Shown in pieces: positions 27,404 to 36,242 of a stretch of DNA of 64,000 nt; position 1 is the first letter of the stretch, and the number at the start of each line of letters is the position of its first letter. A model generated the notes under the pieces. That model was not told the DNA's origin. It did not search any database and saw nothing but the letters and a program-made list of their open reading frames with translations. The translations under genes were made by a program, and so were the position numbers. The DNA comes from Erythrobacter sp. 3-20A1M. Its GTDB lineage: Bacteria > Pseudomonadota > Alphaproteobacteria > Sphingomonadales > Sphingomonadaceae. The stretch is taken from NCBI RefSeq assembly GCF_018636735.1, contig NZ_CP045200.1, forward strand, positions 620,001-684,000. The letters run 5' to 3'.

Positions 27404-28197
27404 CCGGCAGGTGCGTCGACCCGCTTTCCGGACGTGGCGGCGCGGATAAGCGTGTCCTGCTCTTCGGCGGACATGCGAGCCCATCCTTGCGGGCCGAGCC
27501 GTTCGAGGGGGCGATAGCGGATCTTGTAATCCATCCGGCCCGAACCCTGCACCCAGTAGCCGAGATAGACGTAGGGCAGTCCTTCTTCGGCGGCGCGCCG
27601 GATGTGATCGAGGATGATGAAATTGCCAAGACCCTGACGCTTCTCATTGTTCGAGTCGTAGAAGCTGTAGATCATCGACAACCCGTCCCCCTGCCGGTCG
27701 GTGAGGCAGGCCCCGATCAGTCGGCCAGCACCACCGTTGCCATCGGGTTCCCTATATTCGACCACATAGCTGGATACGGGCGTATGTTCCACCATATCCG
27801 CAAAGTCGGTTTCCTCCATTCCGGCCATGCCCCCTTCGGGGTGCCGCTGGGCGAGGTAGGAGCGCAGCAGGTCGTATTGCTCGCCGGTCGCCCAGGGTCG
27901 GCATTCGTTGACGATCAGGTCGGAATTGCGGCGCAGGACACGCCGCTGCGTCGCCGACGGGGCGAACTCGTTAGCCACCACCCGCACCGAAACGCAGGCC
28001 TGGCAATCCACGCAGCTGGGGCGATAGGCGACCGTCTGGCTGCGCCGGAAACCGATCCGCCCCAGCGCCTCGTTCAGCGCCTCCGCATGCGAACCGCGCA
28101 GTTCGGTGAACACCTTCCGCTCCGTCCGCCCCGCGATATAGGGGCACGGCGCGGGGCTGGTGACGAAGAAGCGCGGGAAACGTACGGGGGCGGTCAC
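27400..28197 (-). CDS. bpt: Aspartate/glutamate leucyltransferase (Bpt)
   Basis: N-end rule enzyme that transfers leucine from Leu-tRNA to proteins beginning with Asp or Glu, marking them for ClpAP. 265 residues. The N-terminal ATE domain has the Cys cluster ([17 protein letters not shown], then [13 protein letters not shown]), and the C-terminal GNAT-like half has [22 protein letters not shown] and [19 protein letters not shown], characteristic of Bpt. The start is GTG. It is upstream of and coupled to tamA. Confidence 0.92.
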   Translation of the reverse strand: MTAPVRFPRFFVTSPAPCPYIAGRTERKVFTELRGSHAEALNEALGRIGFRRSQTVAYRPSCVDCQACVSVRVVANEFAPSATQRRVLRRNSDLIVNECRPWATGEQYDLLRSYLAQRHPEGGMAGMEETDFADMVEHTPVSSYVVEYREPDGNGGAGRLIGACLTDRQGDGLSMIYSFYDSNNEKRQGLGNFIILDHIRRAAEEGLPYVYLGYWVQGSGRMDYKIRYRPLERLGPQGWARMSAEEQDTLIRAATSGKRVDAPAG

Positions 28198-28274
28198 GTG
28201 CCGGTCAGCCTGTCCTTTGCGAGCGGCGAGTCTGCGCTCGGAGAAGGCATGATATGGGGCAAGCGCGGAATTGA

Positions 28275-28292
28275 TTAAAGGGAGTTAACCAT
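28275..28292. promoter_or_regulatory. CtrA-like motif upstream of bpt
   Basis: TTAA, six bases, then TTAACCAT. This resembles the alphaproteobacterial CtrA box (TTAA-N7-TTAA), but the spacing is one base short. It lies about 78 bp before the bpt start on the other strand. Regulation by CtrA is only a suggestion. Confidence 0.3.
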
Positions 28293-28345
28293 GGAATGTG
28301 GGTAATTCGCCTACGAACCGGTCGCCCCGCCCCGCAGCCTCCCCG

Positions 28346-29596
28346 TCAGGCCAGTTCCACCGGGTGCACCACGTAACCCTGCTCGCGCAGCTCCGCCACC
28401 AGCGCTTCGAGCTGGGTCCGGTCGCGCGCCTCGCACTCGATATCGGTGATGAGCCCCTTGGCCGGAAGGTTGGTGAAGATGCGCTGGTGATAGATCTCGA
28501 TGATGTTCACATTATGCGCGTCGAACAGGCGCATCACGCGGAACAGTGCGCCCGGCCGATCCTTCAGCGTGATGCGCAGCCGGGCCAGCCGACCCTGCCG
28601 CGCGAGATCGCGCAGCAGCACGTTGGCGAGCAGGCGCGAATCGATGTTGCCACCGCACAGCACCAGCCCGATCTTGCGCCCGGCGAAACGCTCCGGCTCG
28701 GCCAGGATCGCCGCCAGGCCCGCCGCCCCGGCGCCCTCCACCACGGTCTTTTCGATCTGCAACAGCAGCGCGACCGCGTTTTCCAGCGCGGCCTCGTCCA
28801 CCAGCAGGATTTCGTCGACATTCTTGGCGATCACCTGCGAGGTGAACTCGCCCGGAGCCTTGACCGCGATCCCTTCGGCCAGCGTATCGCCGCCGCATTC
28901 CTCGTTCAGCCCCTTCACCCGCGAATGCATGGACGGATAGAGCGCCGATTCGACCCCGACGATCAGCATGTCGGGCTTCAGCGCGCGGGCGACGGTCGAC
29001 ATGCCCGACATCAGCCCGCCGCCACCGATCGGCGTGACGATGCAGTCGAGCTCGGGCGCATCCTCCAGCATTTCGAGCGCCACGGTGCCCGCCCCGGCCG
29101 CGACGTCCGGATCGTCGAAGGGATGGACGAAGGTCAGACCGCGCTCCTGCTCCAGCTTGCGGGCATGGGCATTGGCTTCGTCGAAGGTCTCCCCCTCCAG
29201 CACGACATTGCCGCCGACGCTTTCGGTCTGCATCACCTTCACGACAGGCGTGGTGCGCGGCATCACGATAGTGACGGGAACGTTCAGCCGGGTGCCGTGA
29301 TAGGAAAGACCCTGGCTGTGATTGCCCGCGGAGGCCGCGATGACGCCGCGCTCGCGCTGCTTCTCGTCCAGCAGCAGCAATGCGTTCAGCGCGCCGCGCT
29401 CCTTGTAGGCGGCGGTGAACTGCTGATTCTCGAACTTGAGCCAGATGTCCGCGCCGGTGATCTGCGACAGGGTGATCGAATGCAGCGTCGGCGTGCGGAC
29501 CACCGCGCCCTCGATCCGCTTCGCGGCGGCGCGTACGTCATCTATCGTCAGCGCTTCCACGCCGGGCTGTGCGGTTTCGGGATCGGATCTGCTCAT
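28346..29596 (-). CDS. ilvA: Threonine ammonia-lyase
   Basis: PLP enzyme deaminating threonine to 2-oxobutyrate, the first step towards isoleucine. 416 residues: catalytic domain with the PLP lysine in FTAAYKERGALNALL, the SAGNHSQGLSYHGT loop, the Gly-rich TPIGGGGLMSG and NIDSRLLANV. A C-terminal ACT-like domain (RLARLRITLKDRPGALFRVMRLF, residues ~325-400) is shorter than the two-ACT tail of the classical IlvA, so it is the single-ACT type seen in alphaproteobacteria. The symbol is by function; TdcB-like nomenclature is also used. Confidence 0.9.
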   Translation of the reverse strand: MSRSDPETAQPGVEALTIDDVRAAAKRIEGAVVRTPTLHSITLSQITGADIWLKFENQQFTAAYKERGALNALLLLDEKQRERGVIAASAGNHSQGLSYHGTRLNVPVTIVMPRTTPVVKVMQTESVGGNVVLEGETFDEANAHARKLEQERGLTFVHPFDDPDVAAGAGTVALEMLEDAPELDCIVTPIGGGGLMSGMSTVARALKPDMLIVGVESALYPSMHSRVKGLNEECGGDTLAEGIAVKAPGEFTSQVIAKNVDEILLVDEAALENAVALLLQIEKTVVEGAGAAGLAAILAEPERFAGRKIGLVLCGGNIDSRLLANVLLRDLARQGRLARLRITLKDRPGALFRVMRLFDAHNVNIIEIYHQRIFTNLPAKGLITDIECEARDRTQLEALVAELREQGYVVHPVELA

Positions 29597-29674
29597 TGCG
29601 CGGCCTTAGGATCATGCGCCGCTCGCTGCAAACGGCATTGGCACCGGCGCATGTGCAGGATAATCCCTGCGCCC

Positions 29675-31381
29675 ATGAACGCTGTCCCCCCTCTCCTTCA
29701 CTCTGCCTTCCGCCATCTCCTCGTCGCGCTCGCGCTATGCTCTCTCGCCGCGTCCGCCCGTGCGGACGTGCTGGTCGATAATATCGAGGGGATTCGCCTC
29801 GACGACGAGGGCAAGGTCGACCGCTTCACCGGGCTGTGGATCGACGATGGCGGGCATATTCTTCAGGTGCTTCACCGCGGGGACAAGCGCCCGCAGGGCA
29901 CCACCTATCGCACCGACGGGCGCGGCCGCATCGTCATTCCGGGCATGATCGATGCCCACGCGCACGTCATGGACCTGGGGTTCGCGCAACTGGAACTCGA
30001 TCTTTCGGACACGACCTCGCTGGCCGATGCGCTGACCCGGATCGGCGCGTTCGCCGCCGCGCATCCCGATCGCCCCTGGATTCTGGGCCGCGGCTGGAAT
30101 CAGGAGAAATGGGGACTGGGCCGCTTCCCCACTGCGGCGGAGCTCGATCAGGCGGTCGGCGACCGGCCGGTCCTGCTCGACCGGGTAGATGGACACGCTA
30201 CCTGGGCCAATTCCGCAGCGATGGAGCAGGCTGGCATCACCCCATCTACGAAGGACCCCGTCGGCGGCCGCATCGAACGCGTGGCGGGCTCGCGAAGGCC
30301 CGCGGGCGTGTTCGTGGACGCGGCCATGCCTCTCGTGCGCCAGGCTTTGCCCAGGCCCCGCCCGCTCGATTACGACATCGCGCTGGGCGAAGCGCAGAAG
30401 TTGCTGCTCGCGAACGGGATTACCGCCGTCGCCGACATGGGCACTGACGTACCCGCCTGGCAGGCCTTCCGCCGGGCGGGTGACGAAGGGCACCTCAATG
30501 TCCGGATCATGGCCTATGCGGCGGGGCTCGACGCGCTGGAGACGATCGCCGGGCCGCGCCCCACCCCGTGGCTCTATGGCGACAAGCTGCGCGCCGGGGG
30601 GATCAAGCTGTATCTCGACGGGGCGCTGGGATCGCGCGGGGCCTGGCTGACCGCCGACTATGCCGACGATCCCGGCAACAGGGGCCTGCCGCTGCTGACC
30701 CCGGCGCAACTGCGCAACCTGATGAGCCGCGCGTCGATGGACGGTTTCCAGGTGGCGATCCACGCGATCGGGGATGCCGCCAATCACGAGGCGCTGTTGG
30801 CGATCGAGGAACTCGCGCAGACCTACACCGGCGACCGCCGCTGGCGCATCGAGCACGCGCAGATCGTGGCACCGGGGGACATTCCCGCCTTCGGGCGCGA
30901 CGGCATCATCGCCTCCATGCAGCCGAGCCACCAGACCTCCGACCGGCTGATGGCGGAGGCGCGGCTGGGTCCGGACCGGCTGCAGGGCGCCTATGCGTGG
31001 AAGAGCCTGGCGGACGCGGGCGCGACTCTCGCTTTCGGGTCGGACGCGCCGGTAGAGGCGCCCGATCCCTTCGCGGGCTGGGCCGCCGCGATCTCACGCC
31101 AAGACGCGCGGGGGGAGCCGTTCGGCGGGTGGATGCCGCAGGAACGGGTCAGCAGGGAGGCCGCCTTCGCCGCCTTCACCTCCGACGCCGCCTATGCCGG
31201 TTTCGCGGACGGTCGCTTCGGTCGCCTCGCCCGGGGGGAGCGGGCCGATTTCATCGTGATCGATCGCGACCCGATGCTGGCCTCTCCCGGCCAGTTGGGT
31301 CAGACCAAGGTCCTCGAAACGTGGGTTTCAGGGGAGAAAGTCTATTCGTCGACGGCGCAGCCATCCGCCGGCGGGCGCTGA
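29675..31381 (+). CDS. Exported amidohydrolase family protein (YtcJ-like)
   Basis: A 568-residue metal-dependent amidohydrolase. Signal peptide FRHLLVALALCSLAASARA, then the N-terminal beta-sandwich and TIM barrel with the metal motif VIPGMIDAHAHVMDLG, the second metal His in HAIGDAANHEA and IEHAQIV, and the Asp in AFGSDAPVEAPDPF. YtcJ/NfdA-type enzymes hydrolyse N-formyl or amide substrates; the actual substrate is unknown. The start ATG 29675 is chosen; the frame is open upstream but antisense to ilvA. Confidence 0.88.
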   Translation: MNAVPPLLHSAFRHLLVALALCSLAASARADVLVDNIEGIRLDDEGKVDRFTGLWIDDGGHILQVLHRGDKRPQGTTYRTDGRGRIVIPGMIDAHAHVMDLGFAQLELDLSDTTSLADALTRIGAFAAAHPDRPWILGRGWNQEKWGLGRFPTAAELDQAVGDRPVLLDRVDGHATWANSAAMEQAGITPSTKDPVGGRIERVAGSRRPAGVFVDAAMPLVRQALPRPRPLDYDIALGEAQKLLLANGITAVADMGTDVPAWQAFRRAGDEGHLNVRIMAYAAGLDALETIAGPRPTPWLYGDKLRAGGIKLYLDGALGSRGAWLTADYADDPGNRGLPLLTPAQLRNLMSRASMDGFQVAIHAIGDAANHEALLAIEELAQTYTGDRRWRIEHAQIVAPGDIPAFGRDGIIASMQPSHQTSDRLMAEARLGPDRLQGAYAWKSLADAGATLAFGSDAPVEAPDPFAGWAAAISRQDARGEPFGGWMPQERVSREAAFAAFTSDAAYAGFADGRFGRLARGERADFIVIDRDPMLASPGQLGQTKVLETWVSGEKVYSSTAQPSAGGR

Positions 31382-31717
31382 CGAGCGATCCGGTAACCTG
31401 ATCGTAACCCATTGCTCGTAACGCCCCACAGGCGTGGAAAAGTCGAAGGGGTTCAGGAACTTTTGGAGTTCGTTCCGCGTATAGGTAGGTGAATGTACGG
31501 CGTTTTCGCCGGTGCTCCTCGCATGTAATGCACGGACTGCCGTCGGCACAGCGCCACGATGTTGATTTATACTAGGGAAATTGGGAACTGCGGCCTGTTT
31601 TCAACACTTTCGCGAAGATTGTGCAAATGCGAAATTGGATGAGGCAAAAAGGTTGAAGTGACCACTCGAACGGCTTAGAGGCCCTGACTGAAACGAATTG
31701 CTACTCGGAGATTGTTT
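31382..31717. other. Intergenic region upstream of the small membrane protein
   Basis: This 336-bp stretch has no convincing gene. It is more AT-rich towards its right end and ends in GGAG at 31707-31710, the ribosome site of the next gene. The length suggests a promoter and a long leader for that small gene. No riboswitch or hairpin was recognised by eye. Confidence 0.4.
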
Positions 31718-31939
31718 ATGAAGACCCGTATTCTTACCGCTGCCGCCACCGCTCTGGCGCTGGTTTCCGTCCCGACCATGGCGCAGGCCGAAGTGTCGCG
31801 TGACGCGGCTCCCGTCGAAGGCGAGAGCAACCTGGCCGGTGGCTCGGGCGTGATCATCGGCATCCTCGCCGTTGCCGCGATCATCGCCGGCATCGTGGTT
31901 GCTGCCGACAGCGACGACGAAGAGCCGATCAGCTTCTAA
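31718..31939 (+). CDS. Small exported or membrane protein, hypothetical
   Basis: 73 residues: signal peptide MKTRILTAAATALALVSVPTMAQA, a short linker, then a Gly/Ala/Ile-rich hydrophobic helix (GSGVIIGILAVAAIIAGIVVAA, residues ~42-63) and an acidic tail DSDDEEPISF. Its own ribosome site (GGAG, 7-base spacing), long leader and strong terminator suggest a well-expressed monocistronic gene. The function is unknown; small proteins of this build are frequent in Erythrobacteraceae. Confidence 0.75.
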   Translation: MKTRILTAAATALALVSVPTMAQAEVSRDAAPVEGESNLAGGSGVIIGILAVAAIIAGIVVAADSDDEEPISF

Positions 31940-31961
31940 TCTCCGCTGCTACGCTACAAAA

Positions 31962-31995
31962 GGGGGCGAGGTCACACGATCTCGCCCCCTTTTTC
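31962..31995 (+). terminator. Rho-independent terminator of the small membrane protein gene
   Basis: A 9-bp stem, GGGGGCGAG with CTCGCCCCC, a 10-base loop and a T run, 22 bp after the stop. Confidence 0.85.
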
Positions 31996-32159
31996 GTGCG
32001 TTGAACAAGTGTTGGATGTCAACGCCGTCTTCGCGAACTTCGCGGGCACAACTTTGGACTTCGCCGACACAACGTCGAACTTCTCCCACCGCTGCCGATC
32101 GTGTCGAACAGCGTAGGAAACTGATGAAACCCCGCCCGATCGCGGGGCCTGGATGGGGA

Positions 32160-32957
32160 TTAGCTGGAGGGTTCCGTCGTTTCCGCAGCCGCGGAACCGG
32201 CGCTTTCCCGCCGTTCGCTAAACCGCATGATGACCAGCGATCCCTCGAACAGCAGATAGAGCGGCACGGCTAGAATCAGCTGCGATCCCGGGTCCGGCGG
32301 CGTCACTATCGCCGCGATCGTCACCACCGCGACCATCACGTAGCGCCGATAGGCGGCGAGCTGCTTGCGCTCCACCAGCCCCGCGCGATGCAGCAGCAAC
32401 AGCAGGACGGGCAGCAGGAAGCTCACTCCGAATGCCAGGATGAACTGCATCACTAGGCTGAGATAATCGCCCGCACTCGGCAACGCCTCGATGCTGATCC
32501 CGCCAGCGGTCCCCTCGAAGCCCAGAAACCAGCGGAACGCGGTCGGCATGACCACGAAGTAAGCGAGGGATCCGCCTGCTATGAACAGCACCGGCGTAGC
32601 GATGATAAACGGCAGAAACGCACGCTTTTCCTTCGCATAAAGGCCCGGCGCAATGAAGGCCCAGATCTGGTTGGCGATGACCGGGAAGCTGATGAAGAAC
32701 GCCGAGAACAGCGCGACCTTCAACTCCACGAAGAACACCTCGTAAAGCTTCGTGTAGATCAGCCGCCCCTGCCCCGGCGGAAACGCCTCCAGCAACGGTC
32801 GTGCGAGGAATCCCAGGATGTCGTCGGCGAAGTACAGGCAGATACCGAACGCCACAACCAGCGCCGCGAGCGCGCGCATCAGTCGGGTCCGTAGTTCGAT
32901 CAGATGGTCGAGCAACGGTGCCTGTGTATCGTCGATATCGCGCAGCTTGAATGCCAT
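32160..32957 (-). CDS. tatC: Sec-independent protein translocase TatC
   Basis: Core of the twin-arginine translocase; binds the signal peptide of folded substrates. 265 residues with six transmembrane helices and the TatC hallmarks LLDHLIELRTRL at the N-terminus, the periplasmic LIYTKLYEVFFVELKVALF and YRRYVMVAVVTIAAIVTPPDPGSQ. The ATG at 32957 directly follows the tatB stop; the longer frame runs antisense-like into tatB and is not used. End of the tatABC operon. Confidence 0.95.
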   Translation of the reverse strand: MAFKLRDIDDTQAPLLDHLIELRTRLMRALAALVVAFGICLYFADDILGFLARPLLEAFPPGQGRLIYTKLYEVFFVELKVALFSAFFISFPVIANQIWAFIAPGLYAKEKRAFLPFIIATPVLFIAGGSLAYFVVMPTAFRWFLGFEGTAGGISIEALPSAGDYLSLVMQFILAFGVSFLLPVLLLLLHRAGLVERKQLAAYRRYVMVAVVTIAAIVTPPDPGSQLILAVPLYLLFEGSLVIMRFSERRESAGSAAAETTEPSS

Positions 32958-32958
32958 G

Positions 32959-33357
32959 TCAGACCTCCTTGCGGTCCGATACGGGGGTGCCCTCGGCATC
33001 CTCAGGCGCGGCATTTTCCCGCTCGCTCTCCGCCCCACTCGCATCCGACCGCGCTTCTGCGGTGGCCGTGTTTGCGGGAGCGGACTCTGCCGAGGGGGCC
33101 TCAAGCGGCGTCATCTGGTCGGCGGGATATTTCGCCATGATCGCTTCGTTCTGCTCACGCCACTTGCGATCCATCTCCTCCATCTCCGCTTCGCGGATCA
33201 TGGCGTCGAGACCGCTGCGGAAATGGGCGGAAATGCGCCGCATCTTACCGATCCAGCGCCCGGCGGTGCGCAGCGCGAGCGGCATGTCCTTCGGGCCGAT
33301 CACCACGATCGCCACGATCGCGATGACCAGCAGCTCGCTGGCACCGATATCGAACAT
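32959..33357 (-). CDS. tatB: Sec-independent protein translocase TatB
   Basis: 132 residues. One N-terminal transmembrane helix (MFDIGASELLVIAIVAIVVIG) with the Glu8 typical of TatB, then the GPKDMPLALRTAGRWIGKMRR amphipathic segment and a long acidic, low-complexity tail. Binds signal peptides with TatC. It lies between tatA and tatC, with a 1-bp gap to tatC. Confidence 0.94.
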   Translation of the reverse strand: MFDIGASELLVIAIVAIVVIGPKDMPLALRTAGRWIGKMRRISAHFRSGLDAMIREAEMEEMDRKWREQNEAIMAKYPADQMTPLEAPSAESAPANTATAEARSDASGAESERENAAPEDAEGTPVSDRKEV

Positions 33358-33378
33358 GGGCTTCCAGCCTTCCGGGCG

Positions 33379-33639
33379 TCAGCCCTGCTTGTCGGACCGC
33401 TCGCTCGGCTGCGGATCGCGCGCCGCGCTGTCGGCGGGCTTCGCCTCGTGGCGCGGCCCTTCGATCCGGCCGGAAGGCGCGGAAGAGGAACCGGACGTGC
33501 TGTCGGGCTCGTTCATCCCTTCCTTGAAGCTTTTGATACCCTTACCGAAATCGCCCATCATTTCGGAGATGCGCCCGCGCCCGAACAGCACGAGGATGAC
33601 GATAGCGATGATGATAAGCTGCCAGGGACCGAGGCTCAT
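33379..33639 (-). CDS. tatA: Sec-independent protein translocase TatA
   Basis: 86 residues. The pore-forming subunit: transmembrane helix LGPWQLIIIAIVILVLFG, the FGRGRISEMMGDFGKGIKSFKEG amphipathic helix (the Gly-rich hinge FGRGRI) and a hydrophilic tail. First gene of tatABC. It follows scpB on the same strand after 63 bp, so it may be part of the scpAB transcript. Confidence 0.95.
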   Translation of the reverse strand: MSLGPWQLIIIAIVILVLFGRGRISEMMGDFGKGIKSFKEGMNEPDSTSGSSSAPSGRIEGPRHEAKPADSAARDPQPSERSDKQG

Positions 33640-33702
33640 GGATAATCTCTTGGTTAGCGTTGAAGCGCCGATATACAGGTTCGCGGCGGGGAGTGCCAGC
33701 GA

Positions 33703-34350
33703 TCATCCACCTTCGGCGTTGGCGTCGGTGTCGGCTTCGTTCTCCTCCGGATCCGAACCGGTCAGTGCGTCGAACGCATCGTCCACCGGGTCGAGCAGAC
33801 CCGCCACTCGCAGCTCATCGATGCCAGGGAGGTCGCGGCGGCTTTCCAGACCGAAATGATCGAGGAAGGCAGGTGTCGTCGCGTAGATAACCGGGCGACC
33901 CGGCACCTCACGCCGCCCCGCGACCCGTACCCACCCGGCCTCCATCAGCACGTCGAGCGTTCCCTTCGCGGTCTGCACGCCGCGGATCGATTCGATCTCC
34001 GCTCGGCTGACCGGCTCGTGATAGGCGACGATCGCCAGAACCTCCGTCGCGGCGCGACTGAGCCGGCGGACCTGCTCGCGCTCCCGCCGCAGCAGATGCG
34101 CGAAATCGGGCGACGTCTCGAAATGCCAGCGCTTGCCGCGCTCCACCAGCTGGATGCCCCGGTCGCGATAACGCACCGCCAGCGCGCGCAACGCTTCGCG
34201 CACCGCCGCGGGTTCGGCACCGCCGAGATGCCCGGCGATCGCCTCCACGGTCATCGGTTCCTCTGCCGCAAACAGCGTGGCCTCGATCGCGCGTTCGAGG
34301 TCGTTGGCGAGATCGTCGGACAATTGGGTGAGCGTGGGCGTATCGCTCAT
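33703..34350 (-). CDS. scpB: Segregation and condensation protein ScpB
   Basis: A winged-helix partner of the ScpA kleisin in the SMC-ScpAB condensin, needed for chromosome segregation. 215 residues: the motif ATLFAAEEPMTVEAIAGHL at the front, the long first winged helix RGIQLVERGKRWHFETS and the second AYHEPVSRAEIESIRGVQT, ending in a short acidic tail. It starts with ATG overlapping the scpA stop (ATGA), the usual coupling. Confidence 0.94.
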   Translation of the reverse strand: MSDTPTLTQLSDDLANDLERAIEATLFAAEEPMTVEAIAGHLGGAEPAAVREALRALAVRYRDRGIQLVERGKRWHFETSPDFAHLLRREREQVRRLSRAATEVLAIVAYHEPVSRAEIESIRGVQTAKGTLDVLMEAGWVRVAGRREVPGRPVIYATTPAFLDHFGLESRRDLPGIDELRVAGLLDPVDDAFDALTGSDPEENEADTDANAEGG

Positions 34351-35153
34351 CCCGGCACCCGGCGCAGGTGCAACGGACCGAAGATATCCTCCTGCCGCAG
34401 CTCAGCCCGGCCGAGGCGAGCGAGTTCCAGCGCCGCGACGAAGCTGGAGGCGAGCGCGGATCGGCGCAGGCGCGGTTCGGCATGGGTGGGCAGGAAATCC
34501 TCCAGCACCATCCAGTCGAGCGTCACGCCCAGCATGTTGGAAACCCGCTCCAGCGCGCTGTCGAGCGTCATCACCGGGCGTTCGCGCACCATGTGGACGG
34601 CGGGTGCGGTGCGTGCCTTCACCCGGCCATAGGCCTGGATCAGATCGAACCAGTCCGCCTTCCACCGCGTGCGGCGATCGACCCCTAGCCCCTCTGGCGC
34701 GCCGCGCGCGAACACGTCGCGCCCAATCCGGTCCCGCGCCATCAATCGCGCCGCCGCCTCCCGCATCGCGCCCAGCCGCTGGAGCCGCAATTGTAAGCGC
34801 AAGGCAAGCTCTTCGGGGCTCGGATCCTCCTGCTCCTCCTTGGGCAGGAGCAGCGCGGATTTGAGGTAGGCGAGCCATGCCGCCATCACCAGATAGTCCG
34901 CCGCGAGCTCCAGCTTCAGCGTCTCGGCCTGCTCCAGATAATCGAGATACTGATCGACCAGCGCGAGGATGGAAATCTGACGCAGATCGACCTTCTGCCG
35001 CCGGGCCAGATCCAGCAGCAGGTCGAGCGGCCCCTCCCACCCGTCTATTTCGAGATAGAGCGCGCTTTGGTCTTCGGGGGCGGTCCCGGCGATTTCCCAG
35101 TCGTCCCCGTCCCGAAGGTTTTCGTCCTCCGCGATCGGGGCATGCCCGCTCAT
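34347..35153 (-). CDS. scpA: Segregation and condensation protein ScpA
   Basis: The kleisin that closes the SMC ring. 268 residues: the N-terminal SMC-neck binding segment (LYLEIDGWEGPLDLLLDLARRQKVDLRQISI) is described by its core EGPLDLLLDLARRQ. The C-terminal winged helix ends near LRQEDIFGPLHLRRV. An N-terminal acidic stretch of ~35 residues precedes the domain. The start ATG overlaps the restored nagZ stop (ATGA), which supports both the start and the nagZ correction. Confidence 0.93.
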   Translation of the reverse strand: MSGHAPIAEDENLRDGDDWEIAGTAPEDQSALYLEIDGWEGPLDLLLDLARRQKVDLRQISILALVDQYLDYLEQAETLKLELAADYLVMAAWLAYLKSALLLPKEEQEDPSPEELALRLQLRLQRLGAMREAAARLMARDRIGRDVFARGAPEGLGVDRRTRWKADWFDLIQAYGRVKARTAPAVHMVRERPVMTLDSALERVSNMLGVTLDWMVLEDFLPTHAEPRLRRSALASSFVAALELARLGRAELRQEDIFGPLHLRRVPG

Positions 35154-36168
35154 GCGGCGAGCCCGGCCGCCGTAAACAAGCGTCGCGCTTCGCCAGCAGG
35201 TCGCGCCGCTCGCCCTCGGTCGGTTCGCTTTCCATCGGTTCGAGGGCCCGCGCCAGTCGGGCCGCTCCTTCCTGCGCGAGAGAGGGGCATCGTTCGGCAA
35301 TTCCCTCCATCTCGGGAATTTTGGCCCAGCAATTGAGCACCACGTCGCACCCTGCGGCGAGCGCTTTCTCGGCACGGTCCGGAATGTTGCCCGACAGCGC
35401 CTGCATGTCGATATCATCGGTGAGCAGGAGACCGTCGAAACCGATCGTTTCGCGAATGATCCGCTGGATTACGAAGGGAGACAGCGTTGCCGGATTGTCC
35501 GCGTCCCACGCCGTGAACACGATATGCGCGCTCATCCCGATGGGCGCGTCGGCCAGTCGCCGGAACGGCGCGAGGTCGGTCTCCAGCTCCTCCGCGCTGG
35601 CTTCCACCACCGGCAGCTCCTTGTGACTGTCGGCCATTGCCCTCCCGTGGCCGGGCATGTGCTTGAGACAACCGGCGACGCCCGCCCTCCCCAGCCCTTC
35701 CATCAGCGCGCGGCCCAGCGCCGCGACCCGCGTCGGATCGCCGCCCAGCGCGCGATCGCCGATCACCCCGTCGGTTTCGGGGCGGCGCACATCGAACGGC
35801 GCGTGGAAATCGACATTGATCCCCGACTCCGCCAGTTCGCGTCCCATGGCCTCCGCGTTCATGCGGATGGCCTCGATCGCGGAGGCGGGGGTGATTTCGT
35901 AGAGTCGGTCGAAAGCTTCCCCGGCTGGATAGCGGGTCCAGACGGGTGGTTTCATCCGCTGCACCCGCCCGCCTTCCTGATCGATCGAAACCAGCAACCT
36001 GTCGCGCCCGTGAATCGCGCGCAGATCGTCGGTAAGCGCGCGCAGCTGCTCCGGATCGACGCAATTGCGCGCGAACAGGATGTAGCCGACCGGATCGGCG
36101 TCGCGGAAGAAGTCGCGCTCCTCCCCGGTCAGGGTGGGGCCGGACAGGCCAAAGATCGCTGGCGTCAT
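35150..36168 (-). CDS. nagZ: Beta-N-acetylhexosaminidase NagZ with apparent 3' frameshift
   Basis: Cytosolic peptidoglycan-recycling glycosidase that removes GlcNAc from anhydromuropeptides. Motifs: FARNCVDPEQLRALTDDLR, the IDQEGGRVQRM loop, CLKHMPGHGRAMADSHKELP and the nucleophile Asp in LLLTDDIDMQALSG. The frame is normal to LLAKRDA, then reads on through scpA to 34402 in a frame that makes no sense. One missing base at about 35176-35182 restores DALFTAAGLAA with a stop at 35150-35152, overlapping the scpA ATG in the standard way. Restored length is 339 residues. This is either a sequence error or a recent mutation of only the last ~10 residues. Confidence 0.87.
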
Positions 36169-36242
36169 GATGGACGGGAAATTTGCAGGAAAGCCGGCGC
36201 GCGGCAAGGCAAAGCGTGATCTCGCCGGTGGACAGCGCGCCC

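Noticed and set aside
28298-29674. N-terminal extension of the amidohydrolase frame over ilvA
   Set aside because: Antisense to ilvA; the signal peptide at 29675 marks the true start.
34402-35149. NagZ fused to a long C-terminal extension
   Set aside because: The extension is the wrong frame of scpA. A single missing base explains it and restores the ATGA overlap with scpA.
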